Under the pieces are notes generated by a model that was not told the DNA's origin, ran no database searches, and was given only the letters and a program-made list of their open reading frames with translations. The translations under genes were made by a program, and so were the position numbers. Of a DNA stretch of 5,828 nt, positions 5,197 through 5,828 are shown piece after piece (position 1 is the stretch's first letter; each line of letters starts with the position of its first letter). Origin of the DNA: Actinomycetes bacterium (GTDB lineage Bacteria > Actinomycetota > Acidimicrobiia > Acidimicrobiales > Microtrichaceae); the NCBI GenBank assembly GCA_023423475.1, contig JAFAFN010000527.1, positions 1 through 5,828 on the forward strand, read 5' to 3'.

Positions 5197-5828
5197 GCGA
5201 GCTCGTGGATCGACACGGTGCGGTCCCCGAACTGCCCCTGGATGGCGGCGGCGAGCTGCTCGGCCCGGCCCGAGTCGACCACCAGGATCAGCAGGCCACC
5301 GCGCTCCGACACGCTGTGGGCGACCTCGATGTCGTGGATGTTGACCGAGAGCTCGGTGGCGAGCGCCGTGATCGCGGCGAGTTCGCCCTGACGGTCCGGG
5401 ATGGCGACGCGCAGCTCGCTGAGCTCCTCGGCCGGCGGGGCGCCGGTCGGCAGGGAGCGCCGGGCGACCTGGGCGGCACGCAGCCGATCGTCGAGCTGGC
5501 CGGTGTCACCCCGGTCGATCACGTCGCGCATCTCACCGAGCGACACGATCAGGTCGTCGAGCACCTCGAGGATGGCACCCCGGTTGTCCTGGCAGATGTC
5601 GAGCCAGATCCTGGGGTCGCCGGCCGCGATCCTGGTCATGTCCCGGAAGCCGCCGGCGGCGAGACGCAGCAGCGCCTGGTGCTCGGTGGAGCGCTGCGAG
5701 GCGAGCGCCATCAGGCTGGCCGCGGTCAGGTGTGGCACGTGGGAGACCGTCGCCACGAGCTGGTCGTGCTCGGCGGGCGCCAGCGTGAGGACCTCGGCAC
5801 CGAGCGCCCGCACCACGGAGTGCACCGT
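5193..5828 (-). CDS. tyrA: Prephenate dehydrogenase, C-terminal part with ACT domain (5' partial)
   Basis: TyrA oxidatively decarboxylates prephenate to 4-hydroxyphenylpyruvate with NAD(P)+, committing chorismate flux to tyrosine. The visible 211 residues run to the window edge in frame, so the N-terminal Rossmann domain is outside. The helical dimerisation domain is clear: AEHDQLVATVSHVPHL (19-34) contains the conserved HD and SHxPH, and GGFRDMTRIAAGDPRIW (59-75) contains the Arg that binds the prephenate carboxylate in known structures. After a Pro-rich linker, residues about 137-207 form an ACT domain (IPDRQGELAAITALATEL then NIHDIEVAHS), a fold that usually binds an amino acid. This suggests feedback control by tyrosine or phenylalanine, which is inference from the family. 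The TGA overlaps the aroA GTG by four bases, consistent with one aromatic amino acid operon and coupled translation. Confidence 0.95.
   Translation of the reverse strand, partial: TVHSVVRALGAEVLTLAPAEHDQLVATVSHVPHLTAASLMALASQRSTEHQALLRLAAGGFRDMTRIAAGDPRIWLDICQDNRGAILEVLDDLIVSLGEMRDVIDRGDTGQLDDRLRAAQVARRSLPTGAPPAEELSELRVAIPDRQGELAAITALATELSVNIHDIEVAHSVSERGGLLILVVDSGRAEQLAAAIQGQFGDRTVSIHELA

Noticed and set aside
1..5828. A novel defence, mobile or CRISPR system
   Set aside because: I found no transposase, integrase, spaced repeats, toxin-antitoxin pair, tRNA or atypical-composition island. The window is mostly core metabolism.

Overview
The window is about 5.8 kb of very GC-rich, tightly packed bacterial chromosome. 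Codon use is strongly GC-biased, GTG starts are frequent, and one gene looks leaderless. The order tyrA-aroA-cmk-plsC facing ispH suggests a high-GC actinobacterium. An Acidimicrobiia-type organism is my best guess, but the lineage is inferred from gene order and protein style only.

Layout, plus strand. Positions 2-283 hold the 3' end of a gene that starts outside the window, possibly an alpha/beta hydrolase. An 86-bp gap follows, with a likely leaderless promoter. Then comes ispH (370-1431, last step of the MEP isoprenoid pathway), a small four-helix CopD-like membrane protein (1444-1827) and a 204-residue single-pass membrane protein (1829-2443). That last protein reads like the C-lobe of a PknB-type Ser/Thr kinase with no N-lobe and none of the catalytic motifs. 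The three genes are 12 and 1 nt apart and are probably one transcript.

Layout, minus strand (read from the right edge). The 3' part of tyrA (prephenate dehydrogenase with C-terminal ACT domain, 5193-5828, open at the window end) overlaps aroA (EPSP synthase, 3877-5196) by a GTGA. A 127-bp spacer carrying a 15-bp tandem repeat follows. Then cmk (cytidylate kinase, 3108-3749) overlaps plsC (acylglycerophosphate acyltransferase, 2419-3111) by a second GTGA. The two strands meet head-on: the last 25 bp of plsC and of the kinase-like gene overlap.

Biologically this is a housekeeping cluster. TyrA and AroA serve aromatic amino acid synthesis, Cmk pyrimidine nucleotide supply, PlsC phospholipid synthesis and IspH isoprenoid precursors. 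I see no mobile element, CRISPR array, RNA gene or defence system. The item most worth follow-up is the kinase-like remnant coupled to the CopD-like protein behind ispH. The 15-bp repeat that multiplies in-frame stop codons after aroA is second.
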